The notes under the pieces: model-generated
What the model saw: only the letters and a program-made list of their open reading frames with translations
Database searches by the model: none
Told to the model about the DNA's origin: nothing
Part shown: positions 18,678 to 28,800 of the stretch, in pieces
How positions within the stretch are numbered: position 1 is the stretch's first letter
Layout: each line of letters opens with the position of its first letter
Assembly: GCA_947481115.1 (NCBI GenBank)
Contig: CANKEI010000003.1
Span: 1-37,167 of the forward strand
DNA length: 37,167 bases
Direction of reading: 5' to 3'
Source: a bacterium
GTDB lineage: Bacteria > Babelota > Babeliae > Babelales > JABDEC01
Position numbers and translations under genes: made by a program

Positions 18678-19727
18678 TTATGGCGTGACAATTTGTTCCA
18701 ATAGATCTGCAATAATATTATCAGTTGAAATTTGATTGGCTTGTGCTTCATAACTACGCGCAATTCTGTGGCGCAAGCAAGCCGGAGCGACTGCTTTAAT
18801 ATCATCAGGAATCACAAACTGGCGTTGGTGCATCAGTGCATAAGCTTTAGCGCTGTGATAAATTGCTAAACTGGCGCGTGGCGAAGCACCAAGTGCGATA
18901 TAGCCGGCGATAGTCAATTTAAATTTAGCGGGATTGCGCGTGGCTTGTACAATTTTTACAATATATTCGATAATTTTTTCATCGACATAAACTTGGTCGA
19001 CTAGCTCTTGAAGTAAAGTTAATTGGGGCTTAGAAATAATCGCATGGGTCTGAATCACTTGCTGTGACCTAGTAATAATCTGTTTTTCAACTTCACTATT
19101 GGGATATGGGACCAATAATTTAAACATAAAGCGATCTAGTTGTGCTTCTGGTAATAAATAAGTTCCCGATTGTTCAATTGGATTTTGGGTAGCAAAAACT
19201 AAAAACGGTAAATCTAATTTAAAACTCTCATTTCCAATGGTCACCTGTTGTTCTTGCATACACTCTAGTAAAGCAGATTGTACTTTAGCGGGGGCGCGAT
19301 TAATTTCGTCTGCTAGCACAATATTAGTAAACACTGGACCAGGTTTAATCACAAATTCTAGAGTTTTGGGATTATAAATCGAAGTGCCAATTAAATCACT
19401 GGGTAATAAATCTGGGGTAAACTGAATGCGTTTAAAATTCAGGCCTAACGCTTGGGCAACAGTTTTAACTAAAGTAGTTTTGGCAACACCCGGCATGCCT
19501 TCTAGTAACACGTGTCCGCGGCAAGCGATCGCGATTAGCATTAAATCGATTAGTTCTTGATTGCCTGCGATTACTTGGGAAATTTCAGTGCGCAGTGTAG
19601 CTAAAATTTGGGCAGCTTGCACTAAATTTTGGTTGTTTTGCGAATTATGGGTTGGCGACTGATTTAGTAGGGGTTGTGTAGCTTGGTCTTGTTCTGGTTT
19701 TAAATTTGCTTCTGGGTTATGGTTCAT
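18678..19727 (-). CDS. MoxR-family AAA+ ATPase
   Basis: VLLEGMPGVAKTTLVKTVAQALGLNFKRIQFTPDLLPSDLIGTSIYN, PGPVFTNIVLADEINRAPAKVQSALLECMQEQQVTIG, VFATQNPIEQSGTYLLPEAQLDRFMFKL, GASPRASLAI; start chosen at MNHNPEANLK (19727), the ORF upstream of it is repeat-derived. Confidence 0.93.
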   Translation of the reverse strand: MNHNPEANLKPEQDQATQPLLNQSPTHNSQNNQNLVQAAQILATLRTEISQVIAGNQELIDLMLIAIACRGHVLLEGMPGVAKTTLVKTVAQALGLNFKRIQFTPDLLPSDLIGTSIYNPKTLEFVIKPGPVFTNIVLADEINRAPAKVQSALLECMQEQQVTIGNESFKLDLPFLVFATQNPIEQSGTYLLPEAQLDRFMFKLLVPYPNSEVEKQIITRSQQVIQTHAIISKPQLTLLQELVDQVYVDEKIIEYIVKIVQATRNPAKFKLTIAGYIALGASPRASLAIYHSAKAYALMHQRQFVIPDDIKAVAPACLRHRIARSYEAQANQISTDNIIADLLEQIVTP

Positions 19728-19835
19728 AAAATTATTACTCGTAATTTTTGGGTTTACAAATTTAACTGTTTTTAAATTTAACCAAATTAATAGTTTTGTG
19801 CTAGAATGTCGCATGATGATTTTTAGGAGTCTTTT

Positions 19836-19895
19836 TCTCGCAACATCCCCCCCTCGACTGACGCTCAGGGTGAGCAGGGTTCGGGACGAGCGGGC
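19836..19895 (-). repeat. Partial family A core (C4) in the moxR/OMP divergent intergenic region
   Basis: ctcgcaacatccccccctcgactgacgctcagggtgagcagggttcgggacgagcggg. Confidence 0.85.
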
Positions 19896-19965
19896 GGGAC
19901 TATATGGATTTATGCGCCTGGTGAAGCAGTGTGTGTTTAGGAGTGGTATGCAGCGCAACGGTTAT

Positions 19966-21528
19966 ATGAAAAATAATATTTTAAGCATTAAGTTTTTTAG
20001 AAATTTTTTTTGCTTTTTAAATCTAATTTTGGTTTCTAATTTAATTTTAGCCGACGATAATACTAATCAAGTTAAAATTTCTAGTCGGGCTTGTCTCTGG
20101 CCGCGGATGCCATTTTATCCAACTACACCAGAAACTTTACCGCTCAATCGGACATTATTAGAGCCATATCAACAGGATCAGTTTTACCAAGTTTATTTTA
20201 CGCCCTACTTCTCTCAAACGGGTCATCATGATGATCTGGGTAGCTACTTTTTGCCTAACGGTAAATCATCTATGATTTGTGGCGAATTTGGTTGTACGGC
20301 CGCTTATAATGGCACTTTAGATGTGTTAGCAAATTACTTTAATGTATTTACTAATGCTATTCCTATTACTGGTGATCCAATTAGTTTACAAGATTATAGG
20401 TTTGAAAGTTTGGTTAAATTTAAACCAAAGCAAACTATGGTCGGGACAGCATTAACTTATCATCAGCATTTATCGGAATATTTAGACGAAGGTTTTTGGT
20501 GGGAATTTATTATTCCCTTATTAAATGTCACGAATGATTTACAAGTCTCAGAAGATTTTATTAACACCGGCACTGGGCCAACACCCGATGGTTATTACAA
20601 CAATATGATCGAAGCATTTCAGCAGCCAGGTTGGTACTATGGTAAAATCGATGACTCTGCTCGTTCAGCTTTTGGAATTGCCGATATTCAAGTTAAACTG
20701 GGTTACACATATAACAAAACTGAAACACATGCGTTTTCAACTTATTGGGGCATAATTTTACCAACTGGTAATACACCAGATGCCGAGTGGATGTTTGAAC
20801 CAGTGGTTGGTAATAACGGTCATATGGGTTTATATTCGGCTGCTTCACTTTTTTTTAGAGTCTGGCATTCCGAAGAGATGGGTTTATATTGGACGCTCGA
20901 TACGGCCGGAATTTTCTTTGGGGAAAATAAACAAATGCGGTCCTTTGATCTTAAGGGCAAACCATGGTCACGTTACATGTCAGTTTATGCTGATTATGGT
21001 GCAACTAGTGTGACGCCTGGTATTAATATTTTTACGCAATCGATGAATGTCACACCTGGGGCACAGCGCGATCTTAATCTGGGTTTCTTATTTAAGAATG
21101 GCGGCTTTAGAGGTGAATTTGGTTATCACGTATTTTGCCGCGCACAAGAAATAGTTAAGCTTGCTGGCCGTTGGGATAGTAATGCTGGTATCGCGGCGAT
21201 CTACGATAGCAATATCGGCAATATGATCGCTGGCGGGGCTACTCGTGATCAAGCGACAATTAATACTTATGGCAATATTACTAATGATCAAATTAACGCT
21301 AGTAGTACTACCGCGAAATTTTTAGCAATCTCCGAAGATCAAATTGATTTAAACTCTGCGGCGATGGCGGGCACTTTTTTAAATACTTTTTATGTGACAC
21401 TAAATTATTATTGGGCTGATCGACCACATCCAGTTTATTTAGCTGGTGGTGGTTCGTTTGACATGAAGACTGATAATACGGCGCCAGCAAAATGGGCAGC
21501 TTGGTTTAATTTAGGCTTAGAATTTTAA
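19966..21528 (+). CDS. Putative outer-membrane beta-barrel protein
   Basis: Signal-like MKNNILSIKFFRNFFCFLNLILVSNLILA, beta-rich, C-terminal AWFNLGLEF*; the 19798 ORF start lies in repeat-derived sequence. Confidence 0.7.
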   Translation: MKNNILSIKFFRNFFCFLNLILVSNLILADDNTNQVKISSRACLWPRMPFYPTTPETLPLNRTLLEPYQQDQFYQVYFTPYFSQTGHHDDLGSYFLPNGKSSMICGEFGCTAAYNGTLDVLANYFNVFTNAIPITGDPISLQDYRFESLVKFKPKQTMVGTALTYHQHLSEYLDEGFWWEFIIPLLNVTNDLQVSEDFINTGTGPTPDGYYNNMIEAFQQPGWYYGKIDDSARSAFGIADIQVKLGYTYNKTETHAFSTYWGIILPTGNTPDAEWMFEPVVGNNGHMGLYSAASLFFRVWHSEEMGLYWTLDTAGIFFGENKQMRSFDLKGKPWSRYMSVYADYGATSVTPGINIFTQSMNVTPGAQRDLNLGFLFKNGGFRGEFGYHVFCRAQEIVKLAGRWDSNAGIAAIYDSNIGNMIAGGATRDQATINTYGNITNDQINASSTTAKFLAISEDQIDLNSAAMAGTFLNTFYVTLNYYWADRPHPVYLAGGGSFDMKTDNTAPAKWAAWFNLGLEF

Positions 21529-21534
21529 AACTTT

Positions 21535-21569
21535 ACCACTGGCCCCTAATGAGTTTAGGGGCCAGTGGT
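21535..21569. terminator. Strong perfect hairpin after the OMP gene, possible terminator
   Basis: accactggcccctaa-tgagt-ttaggggccagtggt: 15-bp perfect stem, 5-nt loop; no clear U tract. Confidence 0.55.
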
Positions 21570-21624
21570 TAGCACAAAACAATTAGTGTGCATTAAAGAT
21601 CAATTAATAAATGGTATCAAAATT

Positions 21625-22656
21625 ATGACACAAGCAATTTTAGTGACGGGCGGAGCCGGGTACATTGGTTCACACACTGCTTTATATTTAACTCAACAGG
21701 GTTATAAAGTAATTATTTTAGACGACTATTCTCAGCAACAAGATTTTGCGCCAACTTGGCCTGAAAAAATTATTCAAGCTGATTTTGCGGATGAGCAGGT
21801 GTTACACAAAATTTTTACTAGCTATAAAATTTTAGCGATCATGCATTTCGCTGGCTTTACTGAAGTTGGCCTATCTGTTACTAGCCCGTTAGATTTTTAT
21901 GAAAACAACGTCGCTAAGACTATTAAATTAATTAAAATAGCGCTGGCGCACGGAATCAATAAAATTATCTTCTCTTCTAGCTGCGCAGTTTACGGGGTGC
22001 CAGAATTTTTGCCATTAACTGAAGAGCACCCGTGCCATCCCATTAGTCCCTATGGGAAGACTAAATTGATGGTCGAAAGGATTTTGCAAGATTGTGCACT
22101 AGCTTATAATTTACAATTCGTGATCTTAAGATACTTTAATGCAGTTGGAGCGTTACCAGAATATAATTTATTTGAGCAGCATACGCCCGAGACCCATTTG
22201 ATCCCATTGTTGTTTCGTGCAGTTATTAATCAAGCGGATAATAGTTTGGCGAGTTATAAGCAGGCGAGTACTAATCAAGCTAGTTATGGTCAGGCTAGCT
22301 TTAAGATTTTTGGACATGATTATAATACGGTTGATGGCAGTTGCGTACGGGATTATTTACACGTGTGGGATCTAGCATCCGCGCACTACTTAGCCTTCGA
22401 GCACCTGCAAAATAATTTACCGAGTGACATTTTTAATTTGGGCACTGGATATGGGTATTCTGTGTTGCAGATTGTGCAAGCGGTCGAACGGGTTACTGGT
22501 GTTAGTTTAAAATTAGAATTAGTTGGTAGAAGAGCAGGGGATCCGGCGGTGTTGGTGGCTGATGCCAGTCGCGCCCGAGATATTTTAAAATGGGCCCCGC
22601 AAATTTTGGATTTGGATTTTATGTTAAGGTCGGTGTGGGTGAGGTATATGGCTTAG
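21625..22656 (+). CDS. galE: UDP-glucose 4-epimerase
   Basis: AILVTGGAGYIGSHTALYL, IIFSSSCAVYG, YGKTKLMVERIL, LRYFNAVGA, DGSCVRDYLHVWDLASAH, FNLGTGYGYSVLQ. Confidence 0.95.
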   Translation: MTQAILVTGGAGYIGSHTALYLTQQGYKVIILDDYSQQQDFAPTWPEKIIQADFADEQVLHKIFTSYKILAIMHFAGFTEVGLSVTSPLDFYENNVAKTIKLIKIALAHGINKIIFSSSCAVYGVPEFLPLTEEHPCHPISPYGKTKLMVERILQDCALAYNLQFVILRYFNAVGALPEYNLFEQHTPETHLIPLLFRAVINQADNSLASYKQASTNQASYGQASFKIFGHDYNTVDGSCVRDYLHVWDLASAHYLAFEHLQNNLPSDIFNLGTGYGYSVLQIVQAVERVTGVSLKLELVGRRAGDPAVLVADASRARDILKWAPQILDLDFMLRSVWVRYMA

Positions 22657-22715
22657 AGGGCGACAGAAAATTTCCATCGCCCACCAGTTTTTTAAATTGC
22701 ATTAAGTGTCAAAAT

Positions 22716-22874
22716 TAGAGCTCTTCCGTAACTATCTTGAAATAAAATTTTTTCCCGCTCCAGGCGTCGCCAGAGGCTATGCCGGACACGCTCGTCCCGA
22801 ACCCCACTCACCCCGAGCGTCAGTCGAGGGGGGGGATGTTGCGAGTAGAAACTGTGAATTACGGAAGAAGTCTA
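22716..22874 (+). repeat. Full-length copy (C5) of palindromic MITE/RPE-like element, family A
   Basis: tagagctcttccgtaactatcttg...ctccaggcgtcgccagaggctatgccggacacgctcgtcccgaaccccactcaccccgagcgtcagtcgagggggggg...gaattacggaagaagtcta; inverse of 345-500. Confidence 0.9.
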
Positions 22875-25800
22875 TTAAAATTTTATGTCTCTTAAAATGT
22901 CTTCGATAGCGGAGTCTACTTTTCCTTCGAAGGCTTTTGCAATTTGCGCCATTGCCTCTTCCGCAGTCACTTCTCTGCCAGAAGCTTCGACCATGGCACT
23001 ACTGAGCTTTGTTTTTAATTCATCCGTCATTTCATTAACCTTCTGACCATACGTTATACCTTTTATTCTACCAAGTCTAATTTCATCAACAAGGTTTTCT
23101 ACTGCGTTAGCTTTGGATCCAGCAGCGCGATCTGTTGCTGTAGGCCCACCTTCTACTTCTTTTGCACGTGTACCGGCCTCAACTTTTTGACCCGCTCTCG
23201 TTCCTTTATCTGTAGAAATAGCTTCTGCTGTTCCGCTTCTATTAGCAGACTCATTCCCTTCAGCCTTTTCCTTAGCCTCAGCAACTTTCTTTTTATCCGC
23301 CGCCTTCTCTTTAAAGTATTTATATGTTGCAAAGCCCGCTCCTAAGAGGATTTGTAGTATGAACAAGCCCATCGCATACTCCGTAATATCCTGTGACCAG
23401 CTGCCGGTTCCTGGAGGAGGTTGCGGGGGAGTGGCTGTTTGGAAGTAACCTTGAACAGTGGAGTAGATTTGATAATCAGCCAATAACGCGAAGTAAGCAT
23501 CCATTGCTGGGACACTATATGGCGTATCACATTGCCAGTTACTAGTTATGTTGCCTGCGGCGTCTTTGGTTTGTACAACGCTACCAGCACACCAATTACT
23601 GACTATCGGCGATGGTGTTGTTTGATTAATTGAACCACTGAGCACAGCTGTTTTGTATTCTGTATAGTCAATTGCAATTTGGGGAAAATGAATCCCGGAA
23701 TATTGTCCTGGTAAGTCTTTAAAAGTAGTTTGACTGGGGCTCTCTGTGTTAGCAAGTAATGTGTTATTAGCATAAGCAACAGATAACTCCTTAGCTAGGT
23801 CGACATCATACATTGACCATGGCCCTACGATTAGTGGTGAAGGCATAGGATTTGGGAAGTTGAAGCTGACTTGGGTACCTAAAATTGGTACGCCATTTCC
23901 GCCGGTTGCGCCACTTAAGTAAGATGCTGGTGATGCAGTCTCAGCTTTACCATTGATCATTTCAATCAAAATTAAGGGCAATTCGGTAATTGGGAAATTA
24001 TTTATTGCATATAGCAACAATGGCATACTGCTGTTTTGATTAGTCATAGCAGCACTAGAACTATCTTGAAGTGCTGTGATCATATTTTGGAAAGCTGAGA
24101 ATAGGGCGCCTTGAATAATGCCATTGTCATTAGTATTATACAGACTTGCTAAAAGTGTAGTTAGGTCTGTAGTAAGCGTAGCAGCCGCACTGGCACCAGT
24201 ATTAATATCGCTAACTACAGCATTATAAAATTTAGGCATGTCAGTAGGAGAAGGATTGCCATTTTGAACGGCCATTTCACTTAATAAAGCTAGCATGTCA
24301 GCATTTAAGGTAGTGGTACCGCTAGCGCCAAGATCTAAATTTATATCTGTAATTAACTGTAATAATTCTGTGTTAAGATCAGTCATAGTAGATGGGAAAG
24401 TAGCATCAAGCAAGGCTTTCGTATCATTAGTCAAAGTTGTGCCAATTGCCATATCTAAATCAGCTACAACCGCTAAGGCTTCAGTATTAATTGCAAGATG
24501 ATTAGTTACAGCAGTAGGTGTGAGTTGTTGTAAAAGTTTGCTTAAATCAGCAAAAAGTATGGCCGAAGTGGCACCACTAGCAATATCTTCAATAATAGTA
24601 TTATAGGCGGCGCTAAGTTCAGCAGATACTGTAGCGTTACCATAAATATCTGTTAATAGTTTAGTTAAAGCGGCTGCAGTGGTATTAGCGGGGTTAGCAG
24701 CAGCAGCTGCTACAGCAGTATAGGCAGTAGTAATATTTTGGATTGCTTGTGTGATATCAACACTTAAGAGAGCATTTAGGTCAGTATTTAATTGTGTGGA
24801 TGTTTGCTCACTTAAAACATCTAAGATTAATGTTTGTAGAGCTGTTGCCAGCTGCGCTGGTTGAGTAGCGCCAAAGATATCAGTCATCAATCTATTCATA
24901 TCACCAGTTTGTGCAGTTTGCCCTAAATCAGACACTAGCTGATTGAAATCTGTTTTAATCTGGTCCGCACTGGCTGCAAGCGCTAAATGCGCTAAATATG
25001 TAAATAGATTCAATAAGTCAGTATTTAAAGCTTTAGCAGTAGCTGTGTAAGCATTGATATCGGTCACCATTTTATTATAAGGGGTAGCGATGTCTTCAGA
25101 TGGATTAAAGTTTGTAAATAGATTTAACAGATCAGCATATAATGCTGCTGAACCTGGATTAGCACTTTGTGCATCAGTGATTAATTGTTGGATGGCCGAA
25201 ATCATAGTGCCAGTTTGGGTAACTGTAGTTAGTTTGTTGATGAAGGTGGTTGTAGCGGGGATAGTGATACCAGTTATTAGGGTAGTATAAGCCAGCTCAA
25301 TGTTGTCTAAGGCGCTATTATTTGGGATTGGATTAAATAAGTAAGTCAACATGACCGGTAAGTATTTGTTTAAATTAATCAGGTTGTTAGTTTGGACGGC
25401 ATAAATTACATTTTCGATTTTATTTTCTACCATAGCTAATTGTCTGTCCGAAGGTGTGCCTGGAATTTTATTATTAGCGGCATTAGGATTATTATAATAT
25501 AGCGCTAAGTTGGCAGTGGCGATTGCAGCACTTTCCAATGTTTGTTGATAAATAGTTGCAATTTTGATCTGATTAGTTGGATTAAAATTATTTAGAATAT
25601 TAACTAAATCAGTATTTAAAGTTGCGCTTACGGGCTTTGTTGCCAGAGCATCTTTAGCCAGCTGTATAATAGCATTGGTTAAATCTAGGGTTAACTGATG
25701 ATTAGTGGTTAATGATCCCATTAATGTGGCGGCTAAGGCTGCTATTTCGGTGGGAGTTTCTCCAGATGTATTAATGCCAGCGACAAGTTTTCCGTAAGCA

Positions 25801-28800
25801 GTACTTACAGTAGTAAGTTCAGCAAGAGTGGCTAACGGATTAAATAAATAGGCCAGCATCTTCGGCAGGTATGGATAATTTAAGCTACCATAATTTTGAC
25901 CATTAATGTCATTAATTACTTGCGCTAAGTTGGTTTGAAGATTGATTAATTGTGCTGCTGTGAGGCCGGCATAAGGAGCCAAATTTTGCGTGGCGATTGC
26001 AGCGCCATTAACTAATTGAGCGTAGGTATTTTCGATAGCGACCTGGTTGGTAGGATTAAAATTAGCCAATAAATTTGCTAAGTCGGTATTTAAAGTTGCG
26101 CTTACGGGCTTTGTTGCCAGAGCATCAGTAGCGAGCTGTTGGATTGCTGTCATTAATGTAACTGGCTCTGTAGCGGTTGTAAGCGTGAGCATTAAACTAG
26201 CTAAGTCAGTTTGAATTTGTGCCGGAATATTATTTTTAATACTAGCAGTTAAGTTAGTATAAGCTGTTTGTGTCGCAGTTATATTAGCAGTAGTTGCTAA
26301 AGGATTAAACAAATAGCTCAAGCATGTTGGTATATCTGTATTTAAACCGGCAAAGCTTGGTGGTAAGTTAATACTATTAATTAACGCATCTAAGTTTGTT
26401 TCCATATTAGTTAATTGTGCGGCTGTAAGATTTTTATATGGAACTAGATTAGTGCTAGCAACAGCTGCGCTGTCAGCTAAAGATTGATAGGCGCTAGTAA
26501 TAGCATTTTGGTTAGTTGAATTAAAACTAGTCAGTATATTGTTTAAATCAGTATTTAAAGTTGCTGCGATTGGAGTAACTTGAGTGGTATCGATGATTAA
26601 TTGTTTAAGCGCTGAACTTAAAATATTTAATTCGGTGTTAGCGGTTAATTTTGCTAACAAGCTAACCATTAAGCTAGCAGCACTTGATCCATTAATACCG
26701 GCAACTAAACTAGTATAAGCTGTTTGTACGTTAGTGATTTCAGCGGCAGTTGCTAATGGATTAAATAAATAAGTTAAGAAATTTGGAATATCAGTGCTTA
26801 ATTGTGTAAAGCCATTAGTGTTAATATGGTTAATCAGATTACTTAAACTAGTTTCTAAATTAGTTAATTGTATTGGCGTGATTAAGGCTTTGGTGGCTAC
26901 ATTAGTATATGGGGCAATATTAGCAGTAGTTGTAGCAACACTGCTAGTTAAAAGCTGATAATAGTTAGCAATTACGCTAGCATTGGTAGGATTAAAGTTA
27001 ACTAAAAGATTATCAAGATCGGTGTTTAATGTAGTGGCTACCAAAGTAGTTCCTACAGCATCAGTAATTAATTGTTGTATAGCGGTTACTAACGCAGCTG
27101 GTATTTCAGCGCTAGTAACATTTGTGGTCGCAAGTAATGCTGCGATTAGTGCTGTAGTTAAGGTTGGAATGCTAGAATTGTTAGCTTTAATAGCATTTGC
27201 TAGATTGCTATATGCTGTTTCAACTATGGCTAAATTAGCTGGTGTAACTTGGGGGTTAAATAAGTAGGCTAATAAGGTGGGCAGAGTTGTATTTAGATTT
27301 GTAATCGGACTACTATTAATACTGCTAATTAAAGCTGCTAAGCTAGTAGTTAGAGAATTTAATTGCGCGGTTATATATGCCGTCATTTGTTCTGGCCATC
27401 TTTGTCCTTTAGGCACAGTGCTTAGAGCACTAAATAAGCTAATGAATAATTGCTGTTGGATTAACGGTACCGTGCTTTGTGGTACGATAGTTGTGAGCTC
27501 TGTAATAAAATCTGCTAATAATATTGGAGATAAGGCGCCTGTTTGCGGCAGAATAGTAGTCATAGCAGTAAATAGATTTTCCATGGTGGCTTGTTGACCA
27601 CTGGTTGGAATAGTAGTTAAGGCCGTGAACAAATCTCCTAAGGTAATGTTATCGCTGAGTGTGGTTATAGCTTTAAAGACAGCATCTAGGTCATCTTTTT
27701 GGCTAACATTAGGCACTGACTGAATGTCGGTAATTAATGCTTGATAAAGCGGCGCTACAGTATTATCAGCTTTAGTATCAGTTTCACCAAAAGCAAGATG
27801 AATCAAGTTGAGTGTGTCGGCTGCAAGATTGGCAGATTTACTGTTAACGTCAGTCAAGACAGTTTGGTATTGTGCATTAAGATCAACTTTAGCCTGTTGA
27901 AAAGGAATATTCAGAATAGCCGCAATGTCAGTATTTAAAGTGGCGCTATTAGCGGGAGTCTGAATATCATTAATTAAGCTATAATAAGCTTGACAAGGTA
28001 GTGGTCCAGTAAATGTGGTAGCCGGTGCTACTGGTGCAACGCAGGCGGTCGTGGTTGTTTGATAAATATCATTTAATACTGCACTCAATTGCTTGGCAAT
28101 ATAAGAACTAGAATATTTATTCTGGATATCTCCAACCAGAGTATTATAATCGCTTGCAAGATTGCTTTGTTGAAAAGTCTGATTTCCTTGTGGAATATCA
28201 TTGATATATAATTGCATAGCTTGGATTAAAGTTAGCAGATCAACATTAAGCGTAGTAGTTTTAACGGTGATGCTTTGGGAATCAATAATAAGCTGTTGAT
28301 AAGCATTTTGTAGGTTAGTTAACTGTGGACTACTTGTATCGCCAGTGAAAACCATGGCCCATAATGTAGCAAAAGCGGCCGTAAGTTTAGTATTATTTCT
28401 TAGATTATTAATCAGTGCTTGATAATCAGCCATAACTGTAGCGATATTGGCCCCTGTATTGTTTTGAGTAGCAGTTTGTTGTAAAAACGTTCCAAAATCT
28501 GTTTCTGTTTTTGTTCCTTTTGCTGTTTGAATATCTGTATAAAACTGGTACAGTGCTGTGGCTGCATTAGGAGTGGCAGAAGGAAACGTAATGCAATTGA
28601 GAGTGGTTGGGCAATAAATGGAGTTTAATAAGGCTGGAAAATCTGTTTTTTGCAACTGAATACTATCTGCCAAATCAGTTGTTAATTTATTATAGGCTGT
28701 GGAAATAGCTTGATAAGCTGGCAGCGGGGTTGAAGAACAACTAGCGTCAGTAGTGTCAGTGCAAATCTCTGGTTCCTTAGTAGTTGGATTTATCTTCAGC

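Noticed and set aside
22706-22909. 67-aa ORF (FFPAPGVARGYAGHARPEPHSPRASVEGGDVASRNCEL) as a real gene
   Set aside because: Entirely within family A element C5; open frame is a property of the repeat, no independent support.
25100-27600. CRISPR or satellite DNA in the periodic region
   Set aside because: Periodicity is about 455-507 nt, in frame with a long ORF, and degenerate; explained by protein repeats.
24295-27938. Multiple plus-strand ORFs opposite the giant gene
   Set aside because: Shadow ORFs of repetitive codons on the other strand; no domain or start context.
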